Below, one piece after another: positions 18,270-27,649 of a stretch of 42,280 bases of DNA. The stretch's first letter is position 1. Every line of letters begins with the position of its first letter. Origin of the DNA: Lachnospiraceae bacterium (GTDB lineage: Bacteria; Bacillota; Clostridia; Lachnospirales; Lachnospiraceae); contig JAFQVJ010000024.1 of the NCBI GenBank assembly GCA_017408025.1, forward strand, positions 1 to 42,280, read 5' to 3'. Below the pieces are notes generated by a model. The model worked only from the letters and a program-made list of their open reading frames with translations, was not told where the DNA came from and ran no database searches. A program made the translations under genes and the position numbers.

Positions 18270-20888
18270 TTATTTTTTTCTAACACAATCTCTAATCACC
18301 TTAAACACCTGCACAAGCACTGTAGGTATAAAAGCAAGACCTACGATACTGAGCACCTGCGAAGTCACAAGAGGTGTTACCATAAATAGTTTGTGCATAA
18401 ATGGTACAAATAAAACAAATGCAAGGAAAAATACTCCAGCTACGAATGCGCCTATGCTCCACTTATTTGTAAATAAGCCTGCTTTAAATATAGACTTTTC
18501 ACTTCTACAGTTGAATCCGTGGAAAAGTCTTGCAAGTGTAAGTGTTGCAAATGCCATTGTACTGGCTGTTGCCGGATTTGTTTCATAACCGATATAATAA
18601 CCTGTCATTGTTACCACGGCGATAAGTATACCATATATTAATAACTCTGTGGCAAATTTTTTAGTAAAGATTCCAGATTTAGGGTCTCTTGGCTTATTCT
18701 TTAACAATGTTCTGTCAGATGGCTCCATACCTATAGCAAGTGCTGGAAGTGAATCTGTAAGTAAGTTAATAAACAACAAGTGTACTGGTTCAAATGGTGA
18801 CTCAAGAGCCATAAATGAACAAAACAACACCGCAAATATAGCAGCAAGATTTCCTGATAAAAGGAACTGAATTGCATTTAAAATATTTCTATAAACATTT
18901 CTACCGTTAAGTACTGCCTTGATGATTGTTGCAAAATTGTCATCAGCAAGAATCATAGCCGAAGCATCCTTGGAAACCTCTGTACCTGTGATACCCATGG
19001 CAACACCAATATCAGCCTTTTTGAGGGCTGGTGCATCATTTACGCCGTCACCTGTCATAGCTGAAATCTTGCCCTTCTTTTGCCATGCATCAACGATTCT
19101 TATCTTATTCTCTGGTGAAACTCTGGCGTATACAGATATTCTCTCAAGCTTTTCCATCAGCTCCTCATCGCTCATAGCATCAAGCTCCTGACCTGTAATC
19201 GCCATATCGCCTTCGTGGAAAATGCCAATCTGTGTTGCAATAGCCTGTGCTGTAACCTTGTGGTCACCTGTAATCATAACAGGCTTGATACCTGCACTGA
19301 TAGCATCTGCAACTGCCTGAATTGACTCCTCTCTAGGTGGATCAATCATTGATACAAGACCGATAAATGTGTAACCTGTCTCATTTTCAAATGTAAGGAC
19401 GTCATCCTCAGCAGTTTCCTTATATGCAAATGCAAGAACACGCAAACCATTCTCTGAGAAACGCTGGTTTTGCTCTACTATCTTCTGAATATCCTCGTCA
19501 GTAATAGGTCTTACACCATCTTCTGTAGCAATATTGATTGTTCTTTCAAGAAGCACGTCAACTGCACCCTTTGTAAGAACTGTTGGCTGACCATGTATCT
19601 TATACTTGGTACTCATAAGCTTTCTGTCTGAGTCAAATGCAAGCTCTTCCATACGTGGCATCATCTCTCTAATTTCATTTTCAGAGATACCTGCTCTCTC
19701 GAGACCTGCCTCTCTTGCCATTGTAAGTAGACAATATTCTGTAGGGTCACCGATACCCTTTCCGTCATTTATAGATGAATCATTATCAAGAACGGCTGTA
19801 TATAAAAGATATCTATGAAGCTGCTTCTTTATATCAAGCTCCTTAGAATCAAAGCACTTTCCGTCTACATATACTTCCTTGACAGTCATCTTGTTCTGTG
19901 TAAGTGTACCTGTCTTATCCGAGCAAATAACAGACACACAACCAAGGCTTTCAACCGCCTTAAGTTCCTTGATGATAGCGTTGTCTGCTGCCATCTTTCT
20001 TGTTCCCATAGCCTGAACTATAGTTACGATTGAACTAAGAGCCTCTGGAATGGCCGCAACTGCAAGAGCAACTGCAAACATAAGTGAATCAAGAACCTCC
20101 TGACCCTGCCATATTCTTAATCCAAATACAATACAACTGATAATCATAATAACGATAGCAAGCTTCTTGCTAAAATCATCAAGACTGACCTGAAGTGGTG
20201 TTTTCTTGTTCTTTGTACTGTTCATAAGACCAGCAATCTTACCCATCTCAGTATTCATACCTGTACCAGTTACGAGTACCTTGGCTCTTCCGTATGTTAC
20301 AAGACTTCCTGAGTAAACCATGTTCACCCTGTCGCCCAGTGGAACTTCATTGTCTATATTTATATCCTTCTTATCTACATTGGTAGATTCACCTGTAAGG
20401 GAGCTCTCATTGACCTGAAGAGAGAAATTCTCAATAATTCTACCATCAGCAACAATCATATCACCAGCTTCAAGTATAAGTACGTCGCCAGGCACAACAT
20501 CCTTTGACACAATCTCCATCTTGACGCCATCTCTTATAACCTTCGCATGAGGAGATGATAAGGCTTTAAGTGAATCCAGCGACTTCTCTGCCTTCATATA
20601 CTGAACTGTACCAAGAATGGCGTTAAGTATAATAACCGCAAAAATAACAATTGTGCTCTCCACATTGCCTGATACCATGGATATAGCTGCTGCTATTATG
20701 AGAATAATGACCAGCAAATCTGCAAACTGCTCTGCAAATACTGCAAACACACTCTTCTTCTTGCTCTCTGCAAGCTCATTGGGTCCTTTTTCCTCAAGAA
20801 CCTGCGCTGCTTTAACCGATGTCAAACCTTTTTCCATATCAACACCTTTTAACAGCTCTTCCTTTTTCATCTGATAAATTTCATTCAT
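18270..20888 (-). CDS. Calcium/manganese-type P2 ATPase
   Basis: 872 residues, ATG behind AAGGAG. A cation N-terminal domain (1-45), M1-M2, an actuator domain with TGES (165-168), the M4 motif PEALSS (281-286), the phosphorylation site DKTGTLTQNKM (D324), the nucleotide domain, GDGVNDAPALKKADIG hinge and six C-terminal helices (M5-M10) form a standard SERCA/PMR1-like pump. The M4 motif differs from the usual PEGLP of Ca pumps. A yybP-ykoY riboswitch upstream indicates induction by manganese, so the pump probably exports Mn2+ (or Ca2+/Mn2+) from the cytoplasm. This matches known Firmicutes cases where the same riboswitch class controls a P-type ATPase. Confidence 0.93.
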   Translation of the reverse strand: MNEIYQMKKEELLKGVDMEKGLTSVKAAQVLEEKGPNELAESKKKSVFAVFAEQFADLLVIILIIAAAISMVSGNVESTIVIFAVIILNAILGTVQYMKAEKSLDSLKALSSPHAKVIRDGVKMEIVSKDVVPGDVLILEAGDMIVADGRIIENFSLQVNESSLTGESTNVDKKDINIDNEVPLGDRVNMVYSGSLVTYGRAKVLVTGTGMNTEMGKIAGLMNSTKNKKTPLQVSLDDFSKKLAIVIMIISCIVFGLRIWQGQEVLDSLMFAVALAVAAIPEALSSIVTIVQAMGTRKMAADNAIIKELKAVESLGCVSVICSDKTGTLTQNKMTVKEVYVDGKCFDSKELDIKKQLHRYLLYTAVLDNDSSINDGKGIGDPTEYCLLTMAREAGLERAGISENEIREMMPRMEELAFDSDRKLMSTKYKIHGQPTVLTKGAVDVLLERTINIATEDGVRPITDEDIQKIVEQNQRFSENGLRVLAFAYKETAEDDVLTFENETGYTFIGLVSMIDPPREESIQAVADAISAGIKPVMITGDHKVTAQAIATQIGIFHEGDMAITGQELDAMSDEELMEKLERISVYARVSPENKIRIVDAWQKKGKISAMTGDGVNDAPALKKADIGVAMGITGTEVSKDASAMILADDNFATIIKAVLNGRNVYRNILNAIQFLLSGNLAAIFAVLFCSFMALESPFEPVHLLFINLLTDSLPALAIGMEPSDRTLLKNKPRDPKSGIFTKKFATELLIYGILIAVVTMTGYYIGYETNPATASTMAFATLTLARLFHGFNCRSEKSIFKAGLFTNKWSIGAFVAGVFFLAFVLFVPFMHKLFMVTPLVTSQVLSIVGLAFIPTVLVQVFKVIRDCVRKK

Positions 20889-20929
20889 AAACCAAACTCC
20901 TTCCTATGTGAATATGTGGAGAGTTTTTG

Positions 20930-21099
20930 TTGTATAGGGAAGTCGAAGAACTTTCCTATACAATAAAAAAGAATCTTGCTTGCAAGATTCTCCGCCTACG
21001 GCGGGTCGCTTTAGCGACATCTTCCTATTCGCCGTAGTGCGATCCTTAGCGGAGCGTTTTTTGTTTAATAGGGAAGTTTGAAGAACTTTCCTATTAAAT
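20930..21099 (+). repeat. Dispersed intergenic repeat, copy B (composite)
   Basis: Two end-type hairpins bracket a core: TTGTATAGGGAAGT...AACTTTCCTATACAA (20930-20963) and TTTAATAGGGAAGTT...AACTTTCCTATTAAA (21064-21098). Between them are the palindrome GAATCTTGCTTGCAAGATTC, then GGTCGCTTTAGCGACATCTTC and TTAGCGGAGCGTTTTTT, modules shared with copies A and D. The second hairpin abuts the riboswitch terminator. Confidence 0.8.
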
Positions 21100-21105
21100 A
21101 AAAAA

Positions 21106-21146
21106 GAGACCTTTTGCATACACTAAAAGTGTATGCAAAAAGTCTC
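21106..21146 (-). terminator. Expression-platform terminator of the Mn riboswitch
   Basis: GAGAC-t-TTTTGCATACACT stem, loop, complementary arm and GGTCTC, followed by TTTTTT on the minus strand. Its 5' arm includes the aptamer end, allowing switching. Confidence 0.92.
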
Positions 21147-21240
21147 GTTCAACCTTAGGTTACTTAGCATCCGGTCTGATTCTTCAGACGTACTGACGAA
21201 TACTAAGACATGTACAAGTACATGCAACTACTCCCTCTTC
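21106..21240 (-). ncRNA. yybP-ykoY manganese riboswitch
   Basis: On the minus strand the aptamer carries the conserved L1 segment GAGGGAGTAG (21229-21238), a long P2 dyad (GCATGTAC/GTACATG), the P4-type hairpin TCTGA-AGAA-TCAGA followed by CCGGATGCTAAG, and the closing AACGAGACTTTTTG. This matches the L1/L3 manganese-binding layout of the class. The expression platform is a 40-nt intrinsic terminator that shares the end of the aptamer. Known members respond to Mn2+ by preventing termination and often control manganese exporters, as the ATPase downstream would be. Confidence 0.92.
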
Positions 21241-21274
21241 ACATATTCATGTACATTATGAAATTCATTACTAA

Positions 21275-21303
21275 GTTATAGCATACGTTTCACAATTTGT
21301 AAA
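21275..21303 (-). promoter_or_regulatory. Promoter of the Mn riboswitch/ATPase transcript
   Basis: Minus-strand TTTACA (21298-21303), 17 bp, TATAAC (21275-21280); about 35 bp before the aptamer. Confidence 0.75.
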
Positions 21304-21475
21304 TGACTTTTTGCCTTTAAAACTAAATTTATCTTCATGATTATAATAGGTGGCATAATCTTTAATCACAAGCTGATTTTCCTTGATTTCAAAGCAAAAA
21401 AGGTGTAAAATATTGTCAAAATATTCATGCAAATACAGAGGACAAATTATATATATACGAGGAGGATGATCATAG

Positions 21476-23380
21476 TTGAAAAAAATGATTATCGAGCAAT
21501 TAACAACTGTTGTGGCGATTGTTGTTATTTTAACGCTGGCACTTAACTACATGCTGGAGGTATGGAATATAGAGAGAACTGCTAACAATGAATCCTCAAA
21601 ACTCTTTTTGCAGGTAGAACACATTCTAGAGAGAAACAATGAAGAACTTGAGATTATTGAGGCTGAGCACAGGCAGCAATGTATCGACAATGCTACGTCG
21701 GTTGCATACATTCTTTCCCATACACCACATATAATGGAAGACACTGATGAATTAAAAAAGATTGCAGCATTACTCAATGTGGAGGAGATACATATTTTCA
21801 ATGCTGAAGGTGAGATTGTTAAAGGCTCAGAGCCTAAATATTATGGACTAACTTTTGATTCCGGGGAGCAGATAAAATTTTTCAAACCTATGTTAAGCGA
21901 TAAAACCTTAACTCTCTGTCAGGATATAACGCCAAACACGGCTGAGAGTAAGATGATGCAGTATGCTGCCACTTGGAATGATGATGGCACTATGATAGTT
22001 CAGATAGGCATGGAGCCTATACATGTCATTGAGCTTACTAAGAAAAATGAGCTTTCATATATCTTTTCCCTTCTTACAACAGATGATGATAGCGAATTGT
22101 ACGCTGCCGACTGTGCAAGCGGAGAGATACTTGGTTCAACAGACACATCAAGTGTCGGTCTCAGTCTATCCGACCTGGGACTGAATATGGATAGTATCTA
22201 TACCAACGAAGACGGTTTTCATGCCACGATAAATGGAGCGTCCACATATTGTGTCTTTACAGAATATGGGTCAATACTGATAGGACGTGCTTACCCTTCT
22301 TCTACTCTCTATAAAGTAGCTACAGACCACACCTTAGGCACAGGTTGTTATCTCTTAGCTATTACAGCTTTTATGGTTACAGCTATTACTCTTTATATGA
22401 GTAAAAATATTGTTCATGGCATCGCTGATGTCAATAGCAAACTGGCAGAGATAACCACGGGTAACTTTGAGGCAACTGTAAACGTTAACAGCACACCTGA
22501 ATTTAGTGAACTTAGTGCACATATAAACACAATGGTTACCAGCATTTTAAACACTACAGACAAGATTTCTTACATACTTGATAAAGCTAATTTACCAATA
22601 TGTGTATATGAATATAACGCGAAGCTTACACATGTACGCGCAACTCATCAGATACCACAAATACTTGCACTAAACAAAGAACAGGCAGAGACATTATTGG
22701 CAGACCACAATACATTTGAAGCATATCTGGAGCAATTAAAGGAGTGTGCCTTAGAATCAGATCCTTCAATATACAAGCTTCCTAACGAAAATGAGCGTTA
22801 TATCAAAATGGAATCTTTCCAAAAAGATGATTCCATCATGGGATTTATATTGGATGCCACAGATGAAGTGCAGAAGCGCCAGCGTATTGAGCGCGAACGA
22901 GATATTGATCTGTTAACTCAGTTGTATAATAGGCGAGCTTTAGAGCATAAACTTGATATATTATTTGAGCATCCGGATTCAATTAAGCATGGTGCTATGA
23001 TAATGCTTGACTCTGACGGTTTGAAGGTCATCAATGACAAATACGGACATAAAGCTGGTGACAGATACCTGTGTGAAACTGCTAACCTACTTAAAACCCT
23101 TGAGGCTCCTAATAAAATCTTGGCACGCCAGGGTGGTGATGAATTCGTCATATTCATCTATGGCTGTGAAACTGATGAAGAGCTGATGAGATATATTAGT
23201 TCTCTGGCAGACCTAAGGGAAAAAACTTATTTTAAAGTAGATGACACCACATCATTACCTCTCAATTACTCATTTGGATATTCTAAATATAAGACAGATA
23301 GTGATGATTTTATCACTCTTTTACGAGAGGCTGATGTACATATGTACGCCGAAAAGCGTCAGCGAAAAGGAAATAAATAA
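21476..23380 (+). CDS. Membrane diguanylate cyclase (GGDEF)
   Basis: 634 residues from TTG 21476 (GGAGG at 21461-21465, 10-nt spacer; an in-frame TAG at 21473 rules out an earlier start). One membrane helix (about 8-26), an extracellular sensor region of dCache-like size (about 30-285), a second helix (about 288-308), a HAMP-like linker (about 310-365), a PAS-like segment (about 370-470) and a C-terminal GGDEF domain with intact GGDEF at 553-557. It should make cyclic di-GMP from two GTP. No RxxD inhibitory site stands at the usual place upstream of GGDEF, so product inhibition may be absent. It is divergent from the ATPase and has its own terminator. Confidence 0.93.
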   Translation: MKKMIIEQLTTVVAIVVILTLALNYMLEVWNIERTANNESSKLFLQVEHILERNNEELEIIEAEHRQQCIDNATSVAYILSHTPHIMEDTDELKKIAALLNVEEIHIFNAEGEIVKGSEPKYYGLTFDSGEQIKFFKPMLSDKTLTLCQDITPNTAESKMMQYAATWNDDGTMIVQIGMEPIHVIELTKKNELSYIFSLLTTDDDSELYAADCASGEILGSTDTSSVGLSLSDLGLNMDSIYTNEDGFHATINGASTYCVFTEYGSILIGRAYPSSTLYKVATDHTLGTGCYLLAITAFMVTAITLYMSKNIVHGIADVNSKLAEITTGNFEATVNVNSTPEFSELSAHINTMVTSILNTTDKISYILDKANLPICVYEYNAKLTHVRATHQIPQILALNKEQAETLLADHNTFEAYLEQLKECALESDPSIYKLPNENERYIKMESFQKDDSIMGFILDATDEVQKRQRIERERDIDLLTQLYNRRALEHKLDILFEHPDSIKHGAMIMLDSDGLKVINDKYGHKAGDRYLCETANLLKTLEAPNKILARQGGDEFVIFIYGCETDEELMRYISSLADLREKTYFKVDDTTSLPLNYSFGYSKYKTDSDDFITLLREADVHMYAEKRQRKGNK

Positions 23381-23398
23381 TAATATACCCACAAGCAA

Positions 23399-23456
23399 AT
23401 GGCTGTTGCACCTGCTGATAACATAATCATTGCAAAAGTGCGACAGCCATATTTTT
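23399..23456 (+). terminator. Terminator of the GGDEF gene
   Basis: ATGGCTGTtGCAC (23399-23411) pairs with GTGCGACAGCCAT (23438-23450), followed by ATTTTTCTT. Confidence 0.85.
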
Positions 23457-23489
23457 CTTATATCATATTTTTTATATCATATTTCTCTC

Positions 23490-24467
23490 TTAGATATTGG
23501 CATCACTCAAAATCTTTTTCAAGATATTTGATGACTCTATGAGCTTCTCCTGCTCTTCATCATTGAGCGAAATAGGAACCTTTTTCTCTATACCATTTTT
23601 TCCCACAATTGATGGCATACTGAGTACCACATCCTCTATACCGTATTCTCCATCCATCATCACTGATACTGGTAATATAGACTTCTCATCACGGACTATA
23701 ACCTCACATATTCTCTTGATAGCCATTGCCACGCCATAATATGTGGCTTGTTTTCTCTCTATTATCTCATAAGCACTATTCTTTACCTTTTCCGCTATCT
23801 CTTTTGTAGACTGGTCATAATGATGTTCTCCACTCATCTCTTCATAGTCTTCAAGATTGATACCAGATACATTGGCACTACTCCATACAGCAATCTCACT
23901 GTCGCCATGCTCACCTATAATGAATGCATGAACACTTCTACTGTCCACTCCCAGATGCTCACCCAGCTCGTATTTTAACCTGGCTGTATCAAGGACTGTT
24001 CCAGATCCTATAACTCTATGCTTAGGCAGACCAGAAATCTTCTGGGCTACATATGTGAGGATGTCAACAGGATTTGTTACAACTATAAGTATTCCGTCAA
24101 AGCCTCTCTTTGTAAGTTCCGGTATGATAGACTTAAATACTGCTATATTCTTATGAACCAAATCAAGTCTTGTCTCATCTGGTTTCTGATTTGCTCCCGC
24201 CGTAATGATAACAATACCTGCATCCGTTATATCATCATAATCACCTGCATATACCTTCATATGCTTAGCAAATGGAATACCGTGGCTGATATCCATACTC
24301 TCGCCCTCAGCCTTTGCTCTGTCTGCATCAATTAAAAGAAGTTCTGAAAACAAACCGCTCTGCATTAAGCTAAATACTGTTGCTGAACCTACAAATCCGC
24401 AACCTATCATAACAGCCTTACGCATATTTGTACTATTCTTTGGTTCCATATTTTTATCGTATGCCAT
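23490..24467 (-). CDS. ldh: L-lactate dehydrogenase
   Basis: 325 residues from ATG 24467. GGAGG lies 8 nt upstream, and the two earlier in-frame ATGs overlap that site. Rossmann GCGFVGSA (about 22-29), the NAD-binding acid LLIDAD, the substrate-specificity loop GANQKPDETRLDL with Gln94 (lactate, not malate, dehydrogenase) and R100, TVLDTAR (R163) and the catalytic histidine in GEHGDSE (H187). It reduces pyruvate to L-lactate with NADH. A 14-residue polar N-terminal extension precedes the first strand. It has its own promoter, and I see no clear Rex-type operator. Confidence 0.95.
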   Translation of the reverse strand: MAYDKNMEPKNSTNMRKAVMIGCGFVGSATVFSLMQSGLFSELLLIDADRAKAEGESMDISHGIPFAKHMKVYAGDYDDITDAGIVIITAGANQKPDETRLDLVHKNIAVFKSIIPELTKRGFDGILIVVTNPVDILTYVAQKISGLPKHRVIGSGTVLDTARLKYELGEHLGVDSRSVHAFIIGEHGDSEIAVWSSANVSGINLEDYEEMSGEHHYDQSTKEIAEKVKNSAYEIIERKQATYYGVAMAIKRICEVIVRDEKSILPVSVMMDGEYGIEDVVLSMPSIVGKNGIEKKVPISLNDEEQEKLIESSNILKKILSDANI

Positions 24468-24573
24468 AAACATTACCTCCATCTTTTTATTAAACTGCTT
24501 TCATAAACAGTATGTGCAAACATAACCATTTTATGAATAACTAAAATGAATGTTTTTTTAATTATTCACTGGT

Positions 24574-24602
24574 AGTATACTATTATTTCTGACAATTTAC
24601 AA
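24574..24602 (-). promoter_or_regulatory. Promoter of ldh
   Basis: Minus-strand TTGTAA (24597-24602), 17 bp, TATACT (24574-24579). Confidence 0.6.
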
Positions 24603-24643
24603 CAAAAGCAAATATTTTTATTGCACAATTATTTTCAATAAAC

Positions 24644-26407
24644 TTATGATAATGGTAAACTGTCTGCCACACATAGTGCCCCCCAGCCAAGCTGTGGATT
24701 TGGATATTCATTGTACCCAGGCAGCCTCTTTGCTCCTCTTATCATATATGCTTTAACCTTTTCTCCATATAGATATGGGTCATTGCCACGGACAATTCCC
24801 CACTCCATCATAAGCGCCGCACCACCTGCGACAAAGGGTGTTGCAAATGATGTTCCTGTACGCTCAACAAGAATGTCACCAGGTGCTATACACTGAATAT
24901 TAACACCAGGTGCCACAATATCAGGCTTTATCATGTTGGTTGCTCTGGTATATCCTCTCCCCGAAAAATCTGCATAGGAAAAATTATATGCATCATAAGC
25001 CCCTACTGTAATCACTCTTGATGAGGTTGATGGAACCGTAAGGGTTGTAGACACACTTGGTTTTAGAAATCTTGTATCTAAAGATGTTCGCTGTGATGGA
25101 AGCCACATATCCACTCTTCCATCCACAACATTAACTGGTGTAAGCTTTATCTGCCATATTCCCTCATCTATATAGCTTTCCCTTGGTATAAACTCAATAA
25201 ACACCTCCTGATATCGGCTATATGGACTGGGTTCGCCATAATATATTAAAAGCTGTGTATTTTCAACAGTATATCTATATGCCCCAAGCTTGTTTGGGAG
25301 ATTTCCTGTACTAGCGCCTGATGGTGAAACTATCTCAATATGAAAACTGTCCGCATAATTCTTCCATACTTGTATATTAAAGGAAGTCTCAAACTGACCT
25401 ACACCAAACTGAATTCCACTGACACTTCCATTGCTTCCTTTTTCCAGTACTTCCTCCGCATGACTCCCCGATGCTCCTTCATTTCCCGAACCAACCGCTA
25501 TAACAGTTCGCCCCATAGCCGCTACAGTATCTATGTAAGTAGCCAAAAGGGAGCTTCCATCATGTGAACCATAGTTATTGCCAAAGCTAATATTGATAGC
25601 CAATGGTCTGCCGTAGTATAAACCTCTTCTCACACAAAAATCTATGGCAAGCATTAGCTCACTTGTCTTTGGAAAAGAATCAGGTAGCGGATTACCCAGC
25701 TTAACCACTATAATGTCTGCCCTTGTAGCCACTCCTATATCGCCTGATGGGTTTGCAGTTATGATACTGGAAAAATTACCAACTGCTATGCTGGCTACAG
25801 ATGTGCCATGTCCTGATATATCCCTGCTGGGTACTCTTTGGTATCTGGCAGTATTCGCAAGCTTCAGTGCTTCATTTATATCCTCCCTTGAATATAAAAC
25901 ACCCAGGCTATACCCTACTGGCGGGGATTTTTCTGATATGTCTGACAAAGTCTGATCCCACAATTCCAGTATTCTTGTTTCTCCATTTTCATCAAGAAAT
26001 ACTCTGCTCTCGTAGTCTATGCCAGAATCTATAACCGCTACAATGCACCCCTCTCCATGTAGATTGTAGGGGGCTCTTTGCACTGGATTCATGCATGATA
26101 CTCTTTTGCTGTTTTCTATGGCAAAATTCAATCGTTTTGGTTTTTCTACATATAAAATCTCACTGGCAGCAGACACCACATCTACCAGATTTTCTGGCAT
26201 TGTCAATATGGCATAACCTCCTAAAAGCTCCTGCACATCCACGCCCAGCTGCCTTATATTGTCCAAAGAGCCTGCATATCGTACTATAAGCTGCCAGGTT
26301 TTGTCTGATGTATTATATCCTACATTTAAATTACCGGATTTTGCCCGCTCCGCCTCTGTAGAATCCAAAGCAAGATTCAATTGGTTATCTATTTTCTGGC
26401 TATCCAT
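24644..26407 (-). CDS. S8 (subtilisin-like) protease of the Csp type
   Basis: 587 residues with no signal peptide or membrane segment. A prodomain-like region (about 1-90) is followed by the subtilase core with catalytic D127 (AVIDSGID), H200 (SGHGTSVAS) and S520 (GTSFATP), all present. Between H and S a beta-rich jelly-roll-like insertion (about 340-465) interrupts the core. This layout is that of the clostridial Csp proteases, which cleave the spore cortex hydrolase precursor during germination. Homologues also occur in Lachnospiraceae with unknown targets. The ribosome site is weak (GAGAG). No cortex hydrolase gene is near, so the substrate is not known; the triad indicates an active enzyme. 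Confidence 0.88.
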   Translation of the reverse strand: MDSQKIDNQLNLALDSTEAERAKSGNLNVGYNTSDKTWQLIVRYAGSLDNIRQLGVDVQELLGGYAILTMPENLVDVVSAASEILYVEKPKRLNFAIENSKRVSCMNPVQRAPYNLHGEGCIVAVIDSGIDYESRVFLDENGETRILELWDQTLSDISEKSPPVGYSLGVLYSREDINEALKLANTARYQRVPSRDISGHGTSVASIAVGNFSSIITANPSGDIGVATRADIIVVKLGNPLPDSFPKTSELMLAIDFCVRRGLYYGRPLAINISFGNNYGSHDGSSLLATYIDTVAAMGRTVIAVGSGNEGASGSHAEEVLEKGSNGSVSGIQFGVGQFETSFNIQVWKNYADSFHIEIVSPSGASTGNLPNKLGAYRYTVENTQLLIYYGEPSPYSRYQEVFIEFIPRESYIDEGIWQIKLTPVNVVDGRVDMWLPSQRTSLDTRFLKPSVSTTLTVPSTSSRVITVGAYDAYNFSYADFSGRGYTRATNMIKPDIVAPGVNIQCIAPGDILVERTGTSFATPFVAGGAALMMEWGIVRGNDPYLYGEKVKAYMIRGAKRLPGYNEYPNPQLGWGALCVADSLPLS

Positions 26408-26577
26408 TTTTCATTCACTCTCATGAATTATATAATTATTTTTATTATTATTTTTTTGCAGGGTTTGATATGCTATTTAACCTTTCCTTCTACAATTTTT
26501 TTCTTTAAGACATGCACCTGCTGTGACCTGCAAGCACAACACTCTTCTGATGGACGCTCGTAAATTCAGTTGTTTAA

Positions 26578-27624
26578 TTACTCAAAGCTTCTAATTTCTC
26601 TTGCAAGACTAAATGGAATAATCGCGCCATTTGATGTCTCCTTGTATGCTCTTTCTTCATGCATATAATTTACAATTTCAGAAGCTTTAAAATTCTTAAA
26701 TTTATTAATCACATCATCAAGAATATCTTTTTCCTCTCGGCTTAAGATTGAGTAATCCGCTTTTTTGCTAGGATACACATGAAGCATCGAATCATAGCTG
26801 TAGCTTATCTCCTCTTTAATATTTAAATTCTCTAAGTTCATTAAACTATAATGACCAATAGGGAGAGCTCCTATCGTATCATGTCTATATACCAGACCTG
26901 TCATTGCTCTTCCTGTCCGTTTATAGGATAAAGCATCAGAATACCATAAAGACTTCATAAGCTTAACCTTATATAAGTTTGTCATAAATTTCGCCAAATA
27001 AGATACTACTGCTTCTAATTTATCAATATCAAGTGTTTTGTATCCATTAGAATCAGATGGCTCATCAAAACCAACATACTCACCTTTAAATGCTTGTCTT
27101 GTAAGAAATTCTTTTCCATAAGAATCTAATTTTTCGATAATATGCTCTCTTATTTCTAATTTTTTATATACAGAAAATTTATCACTATTCTTATTCAAAA
27201 ATTCCAACGCTTTTAATGGATTATCCTTAATCAGGCGAAGCATTGTATCATATGCTTCATCTTGAATCGCCTTGCTCTCATATCTTGAAATGGTTACTTC
27301 TCCCCATCCCAGTAATCTCGCCAAATCAACTTGAGATAATCCGTAGCTCTCGCGAATCTCAATTATTTCATCAGATGTAAGAAGTCCCATTTTTATACGA
27401 TATGCATTGCGCGCACATAAAAGATTTTCATTTGTCATCTTACATGTTTCAAATTCACTTTCATCTTCCTCAACATTTGCGCAAAAATAAAATCTTTCTT
27501 CATAGGTTACTTCCTCACCTTTAATAATCGTAGTGGTTATACGCTTTCTTTCATCAATTTCATGAGTTTTATCACATAGTGGACACTCCATATGAATTTT
27601 TCTAATCAATGTGCTTGTTTCCAT
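26578..27624 (-). CDS. MqsA-type zinc-finger/HTH antitoxin fused to a Panacea (SocA-like) domain
   Basis: 348 residues, ATG behind GGAGG. An N-terminal zinc finger of the MqsA/YgiT type (C14-x2-C17 and C48, C61), an Xre-like helix-turn-helix (about 84-118: YGLSQVDLARLLGWGEVTIS), a helical linker, and a C-terminal DUF4065/Panacea domain (about 195-300). Panacea domains are known as antitoxin modules that neutralise diverse toxins. The gene lies 25 bp after a broken MqsR-like toxin gene in toxin-first order, as in mqsRA. It probably binds the long palindrome over the shared promoter (28000-28028) and represses its own operon. The antitoxin frame is intact although its adjacent toxin is not. Confidence 0.85.
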   Translation of the reverse strand: METSTLIRKIHMECPLCDKTHEIDERKRITTTIIKGEEVTYEERFYFCANVEEDESEFETCKMTNENLLCARNAYRIKMGLLTSDEIIEIRESYGLSQVDLARLLGWGEVTISRYESKAIQDEAYDTMLRLIKDNPLKALEFLNKNSDKFSVYKKLEIREHIIEKLDSYGKEFLTRQAFKGEYVGFDEPSDSNGYKTLDIDKLEAVVSYLAKFMTNLYKVKLMKSLWYSDALSYKRTGRAMTGLVYRHDTIGALPIGHYSLMNLENLNIKEEISYSYDSMLHVYPSKKADYSILSREEKDILDDVINKFKNFKASEIVNYMHEERAYKETSNGAIIPFSLAREIRSFE

Positions 27625-27649
27625 ATTCCATCCTCCTTTTCATTCTCCA

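Noticed and set aside
20904-21119. 71-codon minus frame before the ATPase
   Set aside because: It runs across the dispersed repeat and riboswitch terminator hairpins; composition is that of the palindromes.
23490-24602. Rex operator at ldh
   Set aside because: No TTGTGA...TCACAA palindrome was found in the upstream region.
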